Both the position numbers and the translations under genes were made by a program. This document shows positions 1 through 12,359 of a stretch of DNA of 64,000 nt, piece by piece. The stretch spans positions 65,098,501 to 65,162,500 of the forward strand of contig OY720349.1 in NCBI GenBank assembly GCA_963082975.1, read 5' to 3'. Under the pieces are notes generated by a model. The model made no database searches. It saw nothing but the letters and a program-made list of their open reading frames with translations, and was not told the DNA's origin. Source of the stretch: Labia minor (lineage: Eukaryota > Arthropoda > Insecta > Dermaptera > Spongiphoridae). Position 1 is the first letter of the stretch. The number at the start of each line of letters is the position of its first letter.

Positions 1-2302
1 TTCGAGTGTATGTATTTTGTCGAATGTTTTATAAATGTTTTCAAAAATAATCATAAAAATAATAAAAACAAAGATTTACCAGCATCAATGCTGAGAACGT
101 GTAAAGTATTTATGGATCATATTAATAATATATATTTACATAGATGCTGATATATATACATTATTATAGAATGATATTTTCAAATTAATCCAAAAATGAA
201 TATTTTTAATTTAATACTATTTTATTATATTTATTAAATATTTATTTTTCTTTTATTTTCGTTATTATTTAAAAAAATATATATATATTTAACACTTTTA
301 AAAGCACCTCTTGTTTTTTCTTTCAGATAAACAAATAAATAGATAAGCATAGACATGTTGGAAAAAAAACAAAAACAAATTCCATCTTTTTCGAGTTTTT
401 TTTTTCTCTCTTTACTCTCGTATCAAGAAATGAAGTTTTCATTTATTAGTGGAGGACCTTTTATTTTTGATATTCTTGGGCAGCATGAGTGAGTGAGGAG
501 GACTTACAAACATTTTTCCCTTGTTTAAAAATCAGAGAAAAAAACAAGTCAGGGTGTATGGGGAGGAGATGAAGAAGGTAGAATGAATAAATATATGAGA
601 TTCCAAGTAATTTGAAACGCTGGATAAACAAACAACCCTTTTTCCAGAGGGTTTCAAGGTGTGGCAAGTAATTTCCAATAGGTCTGGCTTTCCCACCTCA
701 GACTTTCCAAGATGTATGTATATGAAGTTTCACAGATGTGCATTAAATATTATCAAAATATTATTGTCGGTATGTCTAAAACATTTTACAAAAAAAAAAA
801 TAATATTGGTGTTGATTAGGGAAAATAATGAAAGACAAAAGATTTAGAAAATTTTATTGGTTTATCTGCTTATGCCTCACCAAAGATGTCTCTAAACACC
901 TTGAAAGATTGTTGTTATCAAAATCTTAATTATCTTAATGATGACTCTAGTTTTATTTCACATTAGAATATTTGGCAAATATCTAAAATAAAAAAATTAT
1001 CAAATTTCTTGAAAAGTTGCATTTTTCTGTTGTTTTCTTTTTTAAGGACACTTTAGTCATAGTAAGATATCCAATATTAATTTTTTTCAGTTCTTGTAAT
1101 TAAACAAAAATTATAATCTATCAATAAGTTTTAAATAAACTTCGAAATAAGGGAGTCGCTATAAAAATGCATGCATTCCTTTGCTTTAAAAAAAAACAAG
1201 AATAAAAAGAAAGCTTTTATTTCCTTCCTAGGTTGAAAAGTGGTACTTAAAAAGAAGACTTAAAATCAGTTTATATGTTGTCACGGGATCAATTTCGCTA
1301 TTAGTATTACTAGGCTATAAAATGAACTTTTCTACGACACATCATCTTCTCAAATACAAGTCGATAAAATATTTATTGCTTGATTTAGATAGCGACAAGT
1401 GCAATCAGAAATCACAAGAGGCTGTTTCTCCCACTCCCGTTCAAGAATAATAAAACTATCCAAAGAGATCTTTCTATTTTTATATTTTATTTTAATGATT
1501 TAAAGTTAGTATTAAATAAAATCTTTCTTAGATACTATCGTACATAATATATATATTGAAGATGGTCATATGGTCCAGTTTCATAAAGTAAAGCCAATAT
1601 TGGAATATTTGAGAGGGAACCGATTATGGAAGTATATGTCTATCATCTTCTTTAGCTTGTTAGAAATACATACACCTTATTATTTTTCTATTTCTTGTAT
1701 AGATTGTATAGAATATGACACATTTCATGATTACACTCCTAAAAATTAATGAAATGGTTCTATTATTGATGACCCAAAATAAATATATAAATAAATATAT
1801 TTTAATTCAAAAAATTCTTCTAATACTAAAAAAACAATTTGAAATGCGTCACTCCTTAGGAGTACATAGAACTTTTACCAATTTAAATAAGTCAATTATA
1901 TATAAATGGGGATTTTATATATTAATAAACAAAAATAAATTGAAATTGAGACAAATTATTGATGAGAAACATTTTTACCATTGGATCCAATATTTAAATT
2001 AGAAACTAATAAAGGAAGCCGTATAAAAGTGATATACCTATAAATGCAACTTTTATATAAATTTAAGATATTTATTTATAAAGGCACAAGAAAGATCGCA
2101 GTTTCGCCATCTATGAGACAATAAGTATACCATTAAATATTAATTAATTAACTAATTTAATTTCTTTATGATAAACAAATTGTACACATATGTGTATGTA
2201 AACATATTTATATAGTTTCTTCTAATATTCATAATAGAGTATAATTCATTAGAATATAATGCCCTTAAAATTTATATTATTTGTAATTTTTTGTTTTTTT
2301 TT
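1..2302. other. AT-rich non-coding stretch
   Basis: No gene supported. A 95-codon plus-strand frame (1715-2002) is lysine/isoleucine-rich and reads as AT-rich filler, with at most a weak hint of a decayed transposon around 1560-2002. Confidence 0.4.
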
Positions 2303-2811
2303 AAAGTGAGGTTACAATCGGGAAAAACCTGTTAAAGGGACTTATCGCTTCAAAATTATTATCAAAGGTGATAAAAATTAAAATATATAAAACAATTATT
2401 TTAATGGTTGTATTGTATGGGTGTGAGGTATGGTCTATGACCTTATGGGCCAAAGAAAGATTAAGTCACCGGGGAATGGGGAAGGTTCCATAATGAGGAA
2501 TTGCATGACCTCTATGCATCTGCAGATATAGTTAGAATTATAAAATCGAGAAGGCTGCGGTGGGCAGGACACGTGGTTAGAATGGGAGAAGATACAAAGG
2601 CGAAAAATATATTGGTTGGGAGACCGAGTGGGAAACGTCCGCTTGGAAGACCAAGGACGCGGTGGGTGGATAATGTGGGAAGGGACATGAGAGAGATGGG
2701 AGAGAATAGGGACTGGAGGGTTGTGGTTGGCAGGAATAGGAATACTTGGAGGGGTGTGGTTGCTGCGGCCAAGAACTTTCGAGTTCCGTAGAGCCTCAGA
2801 GATAGATATAG
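2303..2811 (+). mobile_element. 5'-truncated LINE fragment (RTE-like, family with GATA tail), copy 1
   Basis: This is the longest of five related fragments. The first part decodes, in shifted frames, as the reverse-transcriptase thumb (SKLLSKVIKIKIYKT, then VVLYGCEVWSMT). A stop and frameshift follow, then the typical LINE C-terminal domain from about 2501: RRLRWAGHVVRMGEDTKAK, GRPRTRWVDNV and a tryptophan-rich end. It finishes with CTTTCGAGTTCCGTAGAGCC and a short GATA-repeat tail. It is clearly dead: truncated, with a broken frame. RTE-like is my best placement from the C-terminal domain; other LINE clades share similar C-termini. Confidence 0.8.
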
Positions 2812-3458
2812 TAATTTTTTGTTCTATTGTATATTGTAAGATTTTGTCTTTTACATCACTCATTGTGGAAAGAAGACTATAAATTGTGTTTTGTTTACAA
2901 TTATAATTTTATAATTAAATATAAAAAAAGGCCGCTCCAAAATAAGTGTTTCTCGGTGCAGACTACCCTCCCCTAGGTTCGCCACTAATACACTTTAATG
3001 GTTTAAAAAACTCAATTATTTTTTTGAAAGAAGTGGTTAACGAACCTAAAAATGTTGGATCAATATAGGATTTTATGCAAAGAAGTAAACTTCAAATTTA
3101 TTTTAAAGTTACTTTTGTCAATTTTGCTGTGTCTTTTTTATAAAGGATTTTTTATTTTATTTTATGTATTTATTTTTTTCTTCACTGAAGCGAACATCTA
3201 CAGATCAATATATTTTTCCTTATAATTTTTGAATTTTTAAAATATATTTGAATGGAGAAAGAAGGTAAAATACAAGTAGGTATTATATCAGATAATATAT
3301 ATTGAAAAACTTGAATTTTAGTATACAATGTATATAAAAGAACCTTCTAATTAAACCTATCCATATTATCCTTAAATCTAATCTCAATGGATTTCAATAT
3401 ATAATTGGAGTTCATACATATTTTTCCATTTATAATTATAATTAAAAATAAATGAAAC

Positions 3459-3464
3459 TTTAAT
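3459..3464 (-). promoter_or_regulatory. Possible polyadenylation signal (ATTAAA)
   Basis: On the minus strand ATTAAA occurs 91 nt downstream of the TGA of the candidate terminal exon (3664-3555). It is the commonest variant of AATAAA, but such hexamers are frequent in AT-rich DNA, so the call depends on the exon. Confidence 0.25.
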
Positions 3465-3554
3465 GAAAGGGAATAAAATTAGGACAAAGAGGAGGGAGAA
3501 GGAGAAAGAGGAATCGAATATGCATCAAGCCGATTCTCATTTTTATGATGCGTT

Positions 3555-3664
3555 TCATAAAACAGAAGAATTCCCTTCCCATTTGGACGTCACAATTCCA
3601 CTCCGCTCCTTGTCAAGGACTTCAATAGGTTTCCCTACAAATGGATCGCTGTCCTGATTTCTAT
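3555..3664 (-). CDS. Candidate terminal exon on the same strand
   Basis: A long pyrimidine tract ending ttggcttccag| precedes an open segment on the minus strand. It has two bases that complete a codon, then 35 codons and TGA (3557-3555). Only this frame is open; the other two have early stops. The required incoming phase (1) is exactly the outgoing phase of exon 14417-14279. The peptide contains DSDPFVGKPIEVLDKERSG and then TSKWEGNSSVL at its end, with a potential N-glycosylation site (NSS). It is hydrophilic and resembles a C-terminal tail rather than beta-trefoil core. An ATTAAA lies 91 nt past the stop. Intermediate exons are presumably missing, because direct joining to 14279 would give only about 105 residues. 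A competing plus-strand frame is also open over this stretch, so membership in the gene is an inference. Confidence 0.42.
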
Positions 3665-4597
3665 CTGGAAGCCAACAGCAGCCAATAGAAATAGAAATGT
3701 ACCTCAAATAAACAGATATCTATGTCCATCACTCAGGCCATATACATTGAAACTACTCCTCTCTCTCATTCACTCCTCATTTAAGATAAATATCGACATT
3801 TTATCGAAAAAAATTAATAATAATAATAAAATATATAAACAAACAAAGATAATGGCAATTTGAATTCCATCAGACAAGACATGGAATGTTTAATAGGATC
3901 CCAAAAGCTATCATTAACCGATGAATTTTCATCATTTAAAGATGCAAAATTATGATAATATTAGTATAGTCAAAGAAAAAAAAAGTGGAGATGAATAATC
4001 GCGACAGAATTACGAAATCCTTTCTGTCTAAAATTTCCTTTCATATTAATGAAAAAAAAAAAAACAACGATTAAAAAATCCTACTCTATTAAATCTAAGG
4101 ACAAAGGGATTCTATTTCAGGTGGGTTTATTGGATTTTATCTATTGAGGAATAGTAAATAAAATTGCTTTATATTTACAAACAATGCCCAAAGACTTGTT
4201 TTCAATGAAATATACCTACATTTTTTTAATTATTAATTGTATTTAATAATTTAATAACATTTCAAGAAAAAAAATTTTTAATAATTAAAATAAAATAAAG
4301 TAATATGCACGATTTTGCATGACCCAGTGGGTTTTAGAAAAATTAAATTATTAAAAATTATGTTTTTAAATTATGAAATTAAAATAATTAAAATACCATG
4401 GTAAAATAGTAGATATACTAAGCACTAAGCTGTAAAATTTCAAGAAGATTTAATGTTTATTAAGTTTAAAAATTGTACTTTTAAAATAAATTAAATCAAA
4501 TAAATCTATATTAAAATATTAAATATTAATATTATGAGACTGATATATAACCTTTAAAAAAAAATTTATGAAAAAATCATAATCGCATTAGTAACCG

Positions 4598-4817
4598 TTT
4601 TTTACTATCTCGTTATTGAATCGCTGAAAATACCGGAATTAATTTTTTAACATTGCAAATCACGCACCAGCACATGACGTGGTGCTATCAACAAAGAGCC
4701 AAACACGCGCTGGTTTAATATATATTTATTAATTTTAATTTATAATTTAATTTAAATATAATATATTATGTTATTTTTTCCAATTCAAATTGCCAGGAGA
4801 CACTCCAGATTTTTTTA
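4598..4817 (+). repeat. Stem-loop repeat family, copy 1
   Basis: It aligns with 8508-8769. Both contain GAATCGCTGAAA, GCAAATCACGC, a conserved core with ATCAACAAAGAGCCAAACAC, and GGAGACACTCCAGATTTTT at the right end. The core has inverted arms CCAGCACATG / CACGCGCTGG (4667-4676, 4704-4713). The left part of the copy is deleted. No coding capacity. Confidence 0.7.
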
Positions 4818-6736
4818 AATTTATATTCTCCCTAAAAGATTCGAACCTGCTAGGATAATCGGTGTAGATAATAGAACATTCACATCCGCATCCCCATACA
4901 TACTCACTTGTTGGTATATCATTTAAAACAAGGATCTGAAATAACATTTAAAGAAATCCCAAATTATCATTCACTGATCAGTAGGGAAAAATGAATATTT
5001 CTATTATATAATTAATCGTGTTTACTCAAATATTCAGGGACAGTGGCAGGATGTGAGAGCCCCTAATTTACATCCAATCAAATTATCTAATATAATTAAA
5101 ATGTCGATTAAAATTCTTTAATTCTTTTATCTATTAACTAATTTATAAGGTAAAGTATTTTTTAATTATGATAATAAGAATAATCTGATAATTGTTAAGA
5201 TATACAAAAATTGTTTTTTTTTTTTAAATATGAAATATTTTTTATATTTATCAGGAGTAAATATAACGTATAGTAATAATTATTTATTTGTCATTTAATC
5301 TGCCTCGCTATTAATAGTAATGACAATAACTATACTATTAAATTCGAAATTTTATGGCTTCCCTTTTTGGAATTTTCAATGACTTAATCACTAAATTCTA
5401 AGTTCAAGATCAAATTATTTTTATTCAGTTATTTTCCATAGATATCTATCAATATATGTATATATATACATATTTCAATTTCATTAATATTAATTTTATT
5501 ATTTAAAAATAAAAAGATGTATTCAAATTAATCATTAACGTTTTGAACAAATCATCTGATTTGATTAATGATATTAATAATTATCAAATTTGTAGCTAAT
5601 GTATAATTCAAAACATTTTATGTGTGACGATAATAGGAATAATCTTATAGGTGTTTAAAATATACAATAATGCTTGCTTATAATGCTTATAAGAATAAAT
5701 ACAAATTTTATTATAAATATTTATATAGGGTTATAGGGTATATGAATAAAAGGAATTATTGTTTTATACATATTATTTAAATTTTCAAATATATGACAAA
5801 GCTGAATTTATTTTTTCAAGAAATACCAAATTTTTTGAATTTAAGAAAATAAGAAACATATATGACCTTCTTTTTCATATGTGTATTTAATATTTTAACT
5901 ATATAGGTAATTTTAATTTTTAATTTTTTTTTTTTTATTTTTGGTAATTTGAATAGAATTGAGAGGAATATATTGAATGGTTGTTGAATTTTTCCATCGT
6001 TTAGGGTGGTGGTGTGTGAACCTAACAGGGACGAGATGGATGGGCGCCTATTTAATATGGGCGTGAATTTCATGAAGTGCTTGGGGTGTGTCCCATTATT
6101 GAATGGGGAGAACTCCGCCCCCTACGACACACGGCGCCTTCGCTTCTCTTCTTAACTAACAAAAAGAAAACACCCCCTTCTTCCTTGGTTTGAATATTTA
6201 TTGTTGATATGATTGAAAATGTGTTGTTTTTTTTGTTTTTGTTTTATTAATTTATTTTAATTGAGGTGTTTATAGATAAGAGATGAGGAAAATTTATTTT
6301 TAACTTCTTAGATATAATGTTTAATTAAGTATACTACTATTCATAGATTATAACTTACAAAGGAATTATGGTAACTTATTATGTTTGAATTATTCTCATC
6401 TTTATTATTATTTTAATTAATAAAATTTATAAAGTATTATAATATTAATATTCTATAAATAGAAAAGTGAGGAATAAATAAAAAGTTAAGCTTTTAGAAA
6501 TAATAAATAACTTACTTCTTAAATAAATAATACCAAAGTGGATATTATTTAAAAATAACTTCAAGTTTTGTTGATAAAGTTTTAAGTGTTAAGAATATGA
6601 ATATATTATAATATCAATATCAATAAAGTCCTCCTGCTAATAGTAGGGTATAACATAGTCCTTCTAAGAAGATAATTTCATTACATATTAGATTAACAAT
6701 TATTAATTTATAGATTATTTATTTATTATATAAAAA
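4818..6736. other. AT-rich non-coding stretch
   Basis: Nothing recognisable apart from the island at 6000-6180. Confidence 0.4.
6000..6180. other. GC-richer non-coding island
   Basis: Contains GGATGGGCGCCTATTTAATA and CTACGACACACGGCGCCTTC. Short open frames on both strands give no recognisable product. Left as a possible regulatory block. Confidence 0.25.
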
Positions 6737-6985
6737 GGCGCCACGCCACAGGGTGAGAGGATAGCGAAGCTGCCTCACATTAACATGGTCCCGGGTTCAA
6801 GTCCCGGGCCTGGCAAGGGAATTTCTCTAGCTGGGGTCTATGGGACTGAGTCAACCCAGCCTCCGGGATCAAAATTGGGAAAGCTACCTGATAGCAATAA
6901 GAAAATCAAGGTAAAGGTTGATAGGACTCGTTCTTTGTCTTTACGTAGGACGTACAGTCAGATTTTTTTTTATTTATTATATTCA
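6737..6985 (+). mobile_element. tRNA-derived SINE, copy 1
   Basis: The head looks like a degenerate tRNA. A-box TAGCGAAGCTG at 6762-6772 fits TRGYNNARNNG, and B-box GGTTCAAGTCC at 6794-6804 sits inside the T-arm-like CCCGGGTTCAAGTCCCGGG. The body continues with GGTCTATGGGAC and CAACCCAGCCTCCGGGATCA and ends in a T-rich run. The body is shared with 11767-11925 in the opposite orientation, so it is a dispersed family and not a tRNA gene. The A- and B-boxes would serve as an RNA polymerase III promoter. Confidence 0.75.
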
Positions 6986-7439
6986 ACCAATCATATTATA
7001 AAAGGCTAATAAAAATAAATTTTATCTACACAACCCTTGTTAAGATTCTGATAATTAAAAAAAAATAGTTTTTAATTAATTATTTTAAATAATATTCCAC
7101 AAATTAATTTACGGAGAGAATTTAATTATTAAGAGTAGCTCAGTGATAATATACCCAACTACTGAATTTGAGAATTAGGGTAAAAATCTCATCCAATACA
7201 TAAAAATGTATAATATAATATTTATTGTAATAGAATCAATTCAATTAAATGTTTAAACTCGCTACATGGGTGTTGTGTTAGATCTTGGAATAATAATAAG
7301 TATAAAAAGATAAAAATAAATGAAATTCTTTCAATTATTGTAATTAGTTTCTTTTTCTAACGAAATAATTTATATATATATATATATATATACTATATAC
7401 TATATACGATATTTCCAAAAGGGTAGTGATATAAAGTCT

Positions 7440-7770
7440 TTTTTTTATCTTTTATGAAAAAAAATAAATGTCACATTGAATCGAGGTTGAAAACAACGAA
7501 CTATCTACGTTCGAAAATGGAATAAGAAAGAATGGAGATAAGAAAAAAAAAGTGAAGGAAAGAGCAAAACGAAAAATAGAACAAGTTTTTCGATGCTCAT
7601 CGTGGGTGGTGAGGGGGTGGTATTCTAAAAGTTTGATCGTATAATGCGACTAGCAACTTAAGAATTCTTGCCGAGACTTCGTCCCACCATCACCACCAAC
7701 CACCGTCAACAGCGACAACAACAACTCTCCCCCTACCCTGCTAGACGATAGTTTTAATCGAATGATGCCT
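7440..7770. other. Mixed-composition island
   Basis: Includes a CCACCATCACCACCAACCAC run and CAACAGCGACAACAACAACT. On the plus strand this would encode a proline/asparagine-rich low-complexity peptide. No splice pair that convincingly defines an exon was found. Confidence 0.2.
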
Positions 7771-8507
7771 TTTTTCTTCTGTCTCTCGTTTATTTTATTT
7801 TTTTTTTTTTTTATTTTTATTATTTTTACTCAATTTGAAAAGGGCCAAAAGAGTTCACTAACCCCTATTTTATATGGTCTCCATTGAGGGCGAGAGATAT
7901 TTTACGTTTTAACTTTTCAATGAACTGTAAAAGAAGAAGAAAGAGGGAGTCGAGTTTTGTTCTAAAAAAAGGAAAACAGAAAAAAAAATATTTTTTAAAA
8001 CTCATTGATATACACGAAAGAAAACTTTACTATTGTCCATTGATTGAAAGTAGTTTAAAAAAAAATACCTTAAATTTTCTACCCTCAGAAAAAAAACAAT
8101 TAATTTGAGAAATTCAATATTCAAATATTTGTGAATGTGATTCTTTAGAGCATGAATTAAAACTCAAAAATAAACAAGATGAAAGATCAATGAAATAATT
8201 TATATAATTAGATTACTTAAATTAAAAAGTTTATATTATCATCCCTTATTTAATTTAAGATATTATATGATTATTTAAGATAAAATAAATAGGCAGTTTA
8301 TATTACAATTTTTCAAAATATAAAAAAAAGGTTTAAGATATTATAGATAGTATAATATATTTAAATTTATCTCATAAAATTTCCTATTTTTTGCAATGAC
8401 ACTTCAGAAGCATAATTGGAATATACCTAAATAGAGTTAATTTTATGTACTGGATCATGATTCATAAATATCTCATATATGTAAAAGTAAAATTAAATTC
8501 TTCTCTT

Positions 8508-8769
8508 TTTACTATCTCGCCAGAGATAGTATTGCGATCAAGAATATTTTCGATGTTGAGATTTTGATGTTCTTATACGTTGATTGAATCGCTGAAAGTA
8601 CCGTAATTAATTTTTTAACACGACTGCAAATCACGCGCCAGCACGTGACGTGGTACCATCAACAAAGAGCCAAACACGCGCTGGTTTAATATATACTTAT
8701 TAATTTTAATGTATAATTTATAATTATTTAATTTGCGAGATAGTCGAATGGAGACACTCCAGATTTTTA
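8508..8769 (+). repeat. Stem-loop repeat family, copy 2
   Basis: This is the fullest copy. It starts with a perfect hairpin ACTATCTC-GCCA-GAGATAGT (8511-8530) and contains inverted arms CCAGCACGTG (8638-8647) and CACGCGCTGG (8675-8684), paired at 9 of 10 positions. It ends near GCGAGATAGT, the reverse complement of its beginning, then GGAGACACTCC. The matched ACTATCTCGC...GCGAGATAGT ends suggest a MITE, but no target duplication was recognised. Confidence 0.7.
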
Positions 8770-9039
8770 ATAATATTTTCATTAAGTAGTGAACTACAAG
8801 CGCAATGATAAACCTTTTGAAATATTATGAAATAATTACATTTTTAAAATGGGTAAAACAAAAATAAACACTGAAATTGTTACACTTTTAAGAAATTAAT
8901 GAATTAAAATTAAATCGATAATAATAAAATATAAAATGAAATTGGTTTCTTTCTTTTGGTGTGTTTTTTTATAATAAGATGAATTTATTTTTATGTATGT
9001 ATTAAAAAAAGGTTAAAAAAATGATATAGAAGCCAGACA

Positions 9040-9330
9040 GGAAGAACCGACAGGTGAAGTTGAGTCACTCATTCTTCCTTTGTCGGAGGATATCATCCCC
9101 ATTTATCTTGTGAAGCGGGAGGGTCAATTAGCCCCCCGCGACCGGGGCGCTAATGGGCAACCACCCCGCCCCCTTTCTACTCCATTCTACTTCTCGTTAA
9201 CCCGAAAGGGCATCCAATTGATGTCCACTTACCCTTGTGCGCTCCCTATTGTTCTTTATCTTTATGATAAATGTCCCCCCTCCCCCTCCTCACCCAGAGT
9301 TTTCTTCCCTTCTCAATTCCATTCTTTCAA
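9040..9330. other. GC-rich non-coding island with a strong hairpin
   Basis: This block contrasts sharply with its AT-rich flanks. It holds a 26-nt near-palindrome at 9128-9153 (TTAGC...GCTAA outside, CCCCG/CGGGG inside, one C-C mismatch). Frames on both strands are short and lack recognisable domains. Possible conserved regulatory element or remnant of a repeat not otherwise present here. Confidence 0.35.
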
Positions 9331-9889
9331 TTTTTTTTTCTTCTAACAGCATAATAGTATGAACGATTACAATATTATTAAATACATTCTATTTAAAAGA
9401 AAAGAAAATCTCTCTTCGATTGCTGAATAAAGTTTAATAATCATAATCATAATCATAATAATAATCGTTTTTGCTAATCCATTCCATTTATAATTTAAAT
9501 TTACCTTTATATACTTTTACAATCTATAAAATGAAAAGGTCTAACAAGTTAATGGCTCCTTAGGTATGTCAATATATTTACATCTCTATTGATCAAATCA
9601 AAATAAATTAGATTTTTACTATGGAAGCTTTGCATTTAATGACAAGAGAAATGAGTCATTCATACTTACTATATATTCTTAAATATTTTTTCCTGGATAT
9701 ATTAATGTAACAAAAAAACAAAAAAAAAAAATTAAAAATACCTTTAAAATAATATTGAGGAATATATATTCATTACCTAACTGGAAAGTATCCAGTATCC
9801 AAAATCATTTCTTTATTATTGGAGGGAAGAAAAGGGATAAGTCAGTTTTCCGAGTGGATTCAAAAATTTTTTATCGGCGCTCTTCACAC

Positions 9890-9925
9890 CTAGACGGGGG
9901 CTCTGCCCCCTGTACCCCCAAGCGG
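9890..9925 (-). mobile_element. Possible Helitron 3' end fragment
   Basis: On the minus strand, TTGGGGGTACAGGGGGCAGA matches 47964-47984 almost exactly. Here the palindrome GGGGGCAGAGCCCCC (9896-9910) is intact and is followed by GTCTAG. A GC-rich hairpin just before CTAG is the Helitron terminus pattern, but the following base is G rather than T. Confidence 0.4.
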
Positions 9926-10078
9926 TATATAGTATTTGGTTGAAAGTAGTAAAAGGTTTTCATCCATTTTGTTTCAATCAGTATATTACATAAAACATTC
10001 ATTTCTTTTTGTGTTCTTATTTAAAATATATTTTAATTTAATCACTAAATTAATTATATATATTATTATTGTATATGT

Positions 10079-10325
10079 TATATCTATCTATCTCTGTGGC
10101 TCAACGGTACTCGAAAGTTCTTGGCCGCAACAACCACATTTCTCCAAGTGTCCCTATCCTGAGTCCTTGTCCCTTCTCTCTTACGTCCCTTCCTACGCAT
10201 CCTTGGTCTTCCAAGCGGACGTTTTCCAATCGGTCTCCCCACCAATATCTTTTTCCTCTCCCATTCTAGCCGCGTGCCCTCCCTATCGCAGCCTTAGAAG
10301 TCATGCAATTCTCGTTATGCAGTCT
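10079..10325 (-). mobile_element. Truncated LINE fragment of the GATA-tail family, copy 2
   Basis: The reverse complement matches the C-terminal coding and 3' end of copy 1 (2501-2811), including the end that reads ctttcgagtaccgttgagcc and then GATA repeats (here TATC repeats at 10081-10092). An internal deletion has removed the segment between the GCATGAC motif and the GGCTGCG motif. The coding frame is broken. Confidence 0.8.
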
Positions 10326-10424
10326 CCGCCATTCCACATTTCTTTTTGTGTTCTTTTTGTGTTGAATTGATCAAACTATTAAATTATTTTAGTTTTTTTT
10401 TAAATAATTTGAAACACTAACTTG

Positions 10425-10556
10425 AAATCGTGACCTCTGACCACGAAAATCAAGGTAAAGATTGAAATGATCCATGGTACTGATCATACATCACATCTAC
10501 CTCGCTCAGGCGGAATCGACTTGATGGGCCAAGGCCTTTGATGAGGAGGTGAGTGA
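10425..10556 (+). mobile_element. Possible tail fragment of the SINE family
   Basis: GAAAATCAAGGTAAAGATTGA at 10445-10465 nearly repeats 6900-6920 in the 3' body of SINE copy 1. The remainder (GATGGGCCAAGGCCTTTGATG and flanks) is GC-richer than its surroundings and has no partner in this window. It may be the tail of a longer relative, such as the LINE that mobilises the SINE. Confidence 0.35.
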
Positions 10557-12359
10557 GTAAATTTTAAATATATAAATTATAAATTTACTAAAGATTATGG
10601 ATATATCTGAGTATAATTTATATTTTTTGGAATATTTTTTTTTCATTTTGTTTATTATCATTAAAAAAAGAGTAAGTAGGTAGAAAGGGATTTCTTATTA
10701 ATTCAAACAATATTATATATTATTACTCAATATTTTTGTAATTTCTTAAATAAATAAAAATAATTATAAAAATGATTAAGCGTTTAAATCACAAAGAGGA
10801 TCATATTAACAGAAATTAAGTATTTAAATGAGAAAGAAATTAATTAATTCTTGAATAAATAATTCAACTATCTAATTCTAGAAATTATTTTTTTTTTTTT
10901 AAATAATTGAATAATGATCTTTCATTCATGAATAAGGAATAGAATGTAGTTATTTTTGTTCTATTTTTCCTTCCTATTTGGATTGACCTCTTTAGTTAAA
11001 GATTTCAGGAGGAAAAAAAGGCAAACGAGGACAAACTCTATATCTTGAGGAAAACTTCCTTGTAGAGACCAATTTTTTCAATCTTTATTTTATTCCCATG
11101 ATATTCTTTTGAATGTATTTCTCTATATAAAGCTTTAAATAGATGAAAAACTTATAGCATAAAAAAGATAAAAAATATATATACTATATATATAATAAAG
11201 TTCAATATATCAATAAATTGAATTAAGAAAAAAAAAGTAAAAAAAAAAAAATGAAAATGAAAGAAAAGATATAAAAATTGAAGTTTAACCCATTAAACAA
11301 GGGAAATATTTGAAAAGTGGGATGAAGACTTTTCCTTCCTTATAATCCATGTCTTTTTTTATAATACGTTCATCATTCATAGTTATGGTACAACTGTTCG
11401 AAAGTTTATTTTTTATGTGATTTTCGATTATATGAATCAAGATAAAAGTCCTGTTGAATTAGATTCGATTAAAAAATTGAAAAAAGTTATAATAATATTA
11501 AATTTATTTCTATATTTTGTATAATTTATTCTTAACGAATTTAGATGCTACCTTATATGTATATTATTTTGGTTTTTTTTTACAAATTATAAAATGATAA
11601 TAAAAATATAGATTAATAATTGTTGAATATAACAGTTTCTGTCAATAAATAAATAAATAAATGTTATAAAATTTGTAATGATATCAAATAAAAATTTGAT
11701 TAAAAATTTTCTATCAATTTTATACAAGCCTAGAAGAATATATATTTTTTTACTTTACTATACTTTTTTATCAAGTAGCTTTTCCAATGTTGATCCCGGA
11801 GGCTGGGTTGACTTCGTCCCATAGACCCAAGCTAGATAAATTCTCTTGCCAGGCCTGGGACTTGAACCCGGGACCACGTGAGTGTGAGACAGCGACGCTA
11901 GCCTCTCACCCAGTGGCGCATCAATTTATTTCCTTTAAAGATTCAAATTTATTTAAGCAAAAATAATTTCTTCAATGAAATTCTATAACTAAAAAATAGA
12001 AAAAATATAAATTAGTTTGAAATCAATTCCTTAAAAAAAAAAACAAAATTAAAATCTGTTATAATCCATTTAAATCTTTGCTATGAGTTTGACATCATCC
12101 CCATTAATGTTATTTTTTTTACTTCATTGATATATAAAATATATAAATAAATAAATATATATATATTATATTTTATTTTTATATAAACTGATACTATTAT
12201 ATATTATATTATTTCACAAATGGTTTATTAAAGGCTAGAGAATTTTTACTACTTGCCTTCATTTTTATTTTTTTACTACTTTATATAATATCGGGTGATA
12301 AATTTAAGAGTGGAAGGTGAAAAAAATAGTATTGTATAATTCTAAAGGAAGGTCTGAAG
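10557..12359. other. AT-rich non-coding stretch
   Basis: Contains only the inverted SINE copy (11767-11925) and homopolymer or dinucleotide runs. Confidence 0.4.
11767..11925 (-). mobile_element. tRNA-derived SINE, copy 2
   Basis: The reverse complement aligns with copy 1 (6737-6890) over the B-box (GGTTCAAGTCC is intact), the body and the GATCAACATTGGAAAAGCTA end. The A-box is altered (TAGCGTCGCTG). It is shorter at the 3' end, passing into an A-rich stretch after AAGCTACTTGATA. Confidence 0.75.

Noticed and set aside
1715..2002. 95-codon plus-strand frame
   Set aside because: Lys/Ile/Asn-rich composition typical of AT-rich DNA, no domain and no splice context. A faint resemblance of the preceding bases to a piggyBac-like segment was too weak to call.
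6737..6820. Functional tRNA gene
   Set aside because: A- and B-boxes are present but the acceptor stem and anticodon arm do not fold, and the sequence recurs as a dispersed repeat.
9080..9346. 88-codon plus-strand frame
   Set aside because: Explained by the GC-rich island; no domain, proline/serine-rich end and no splice sites.
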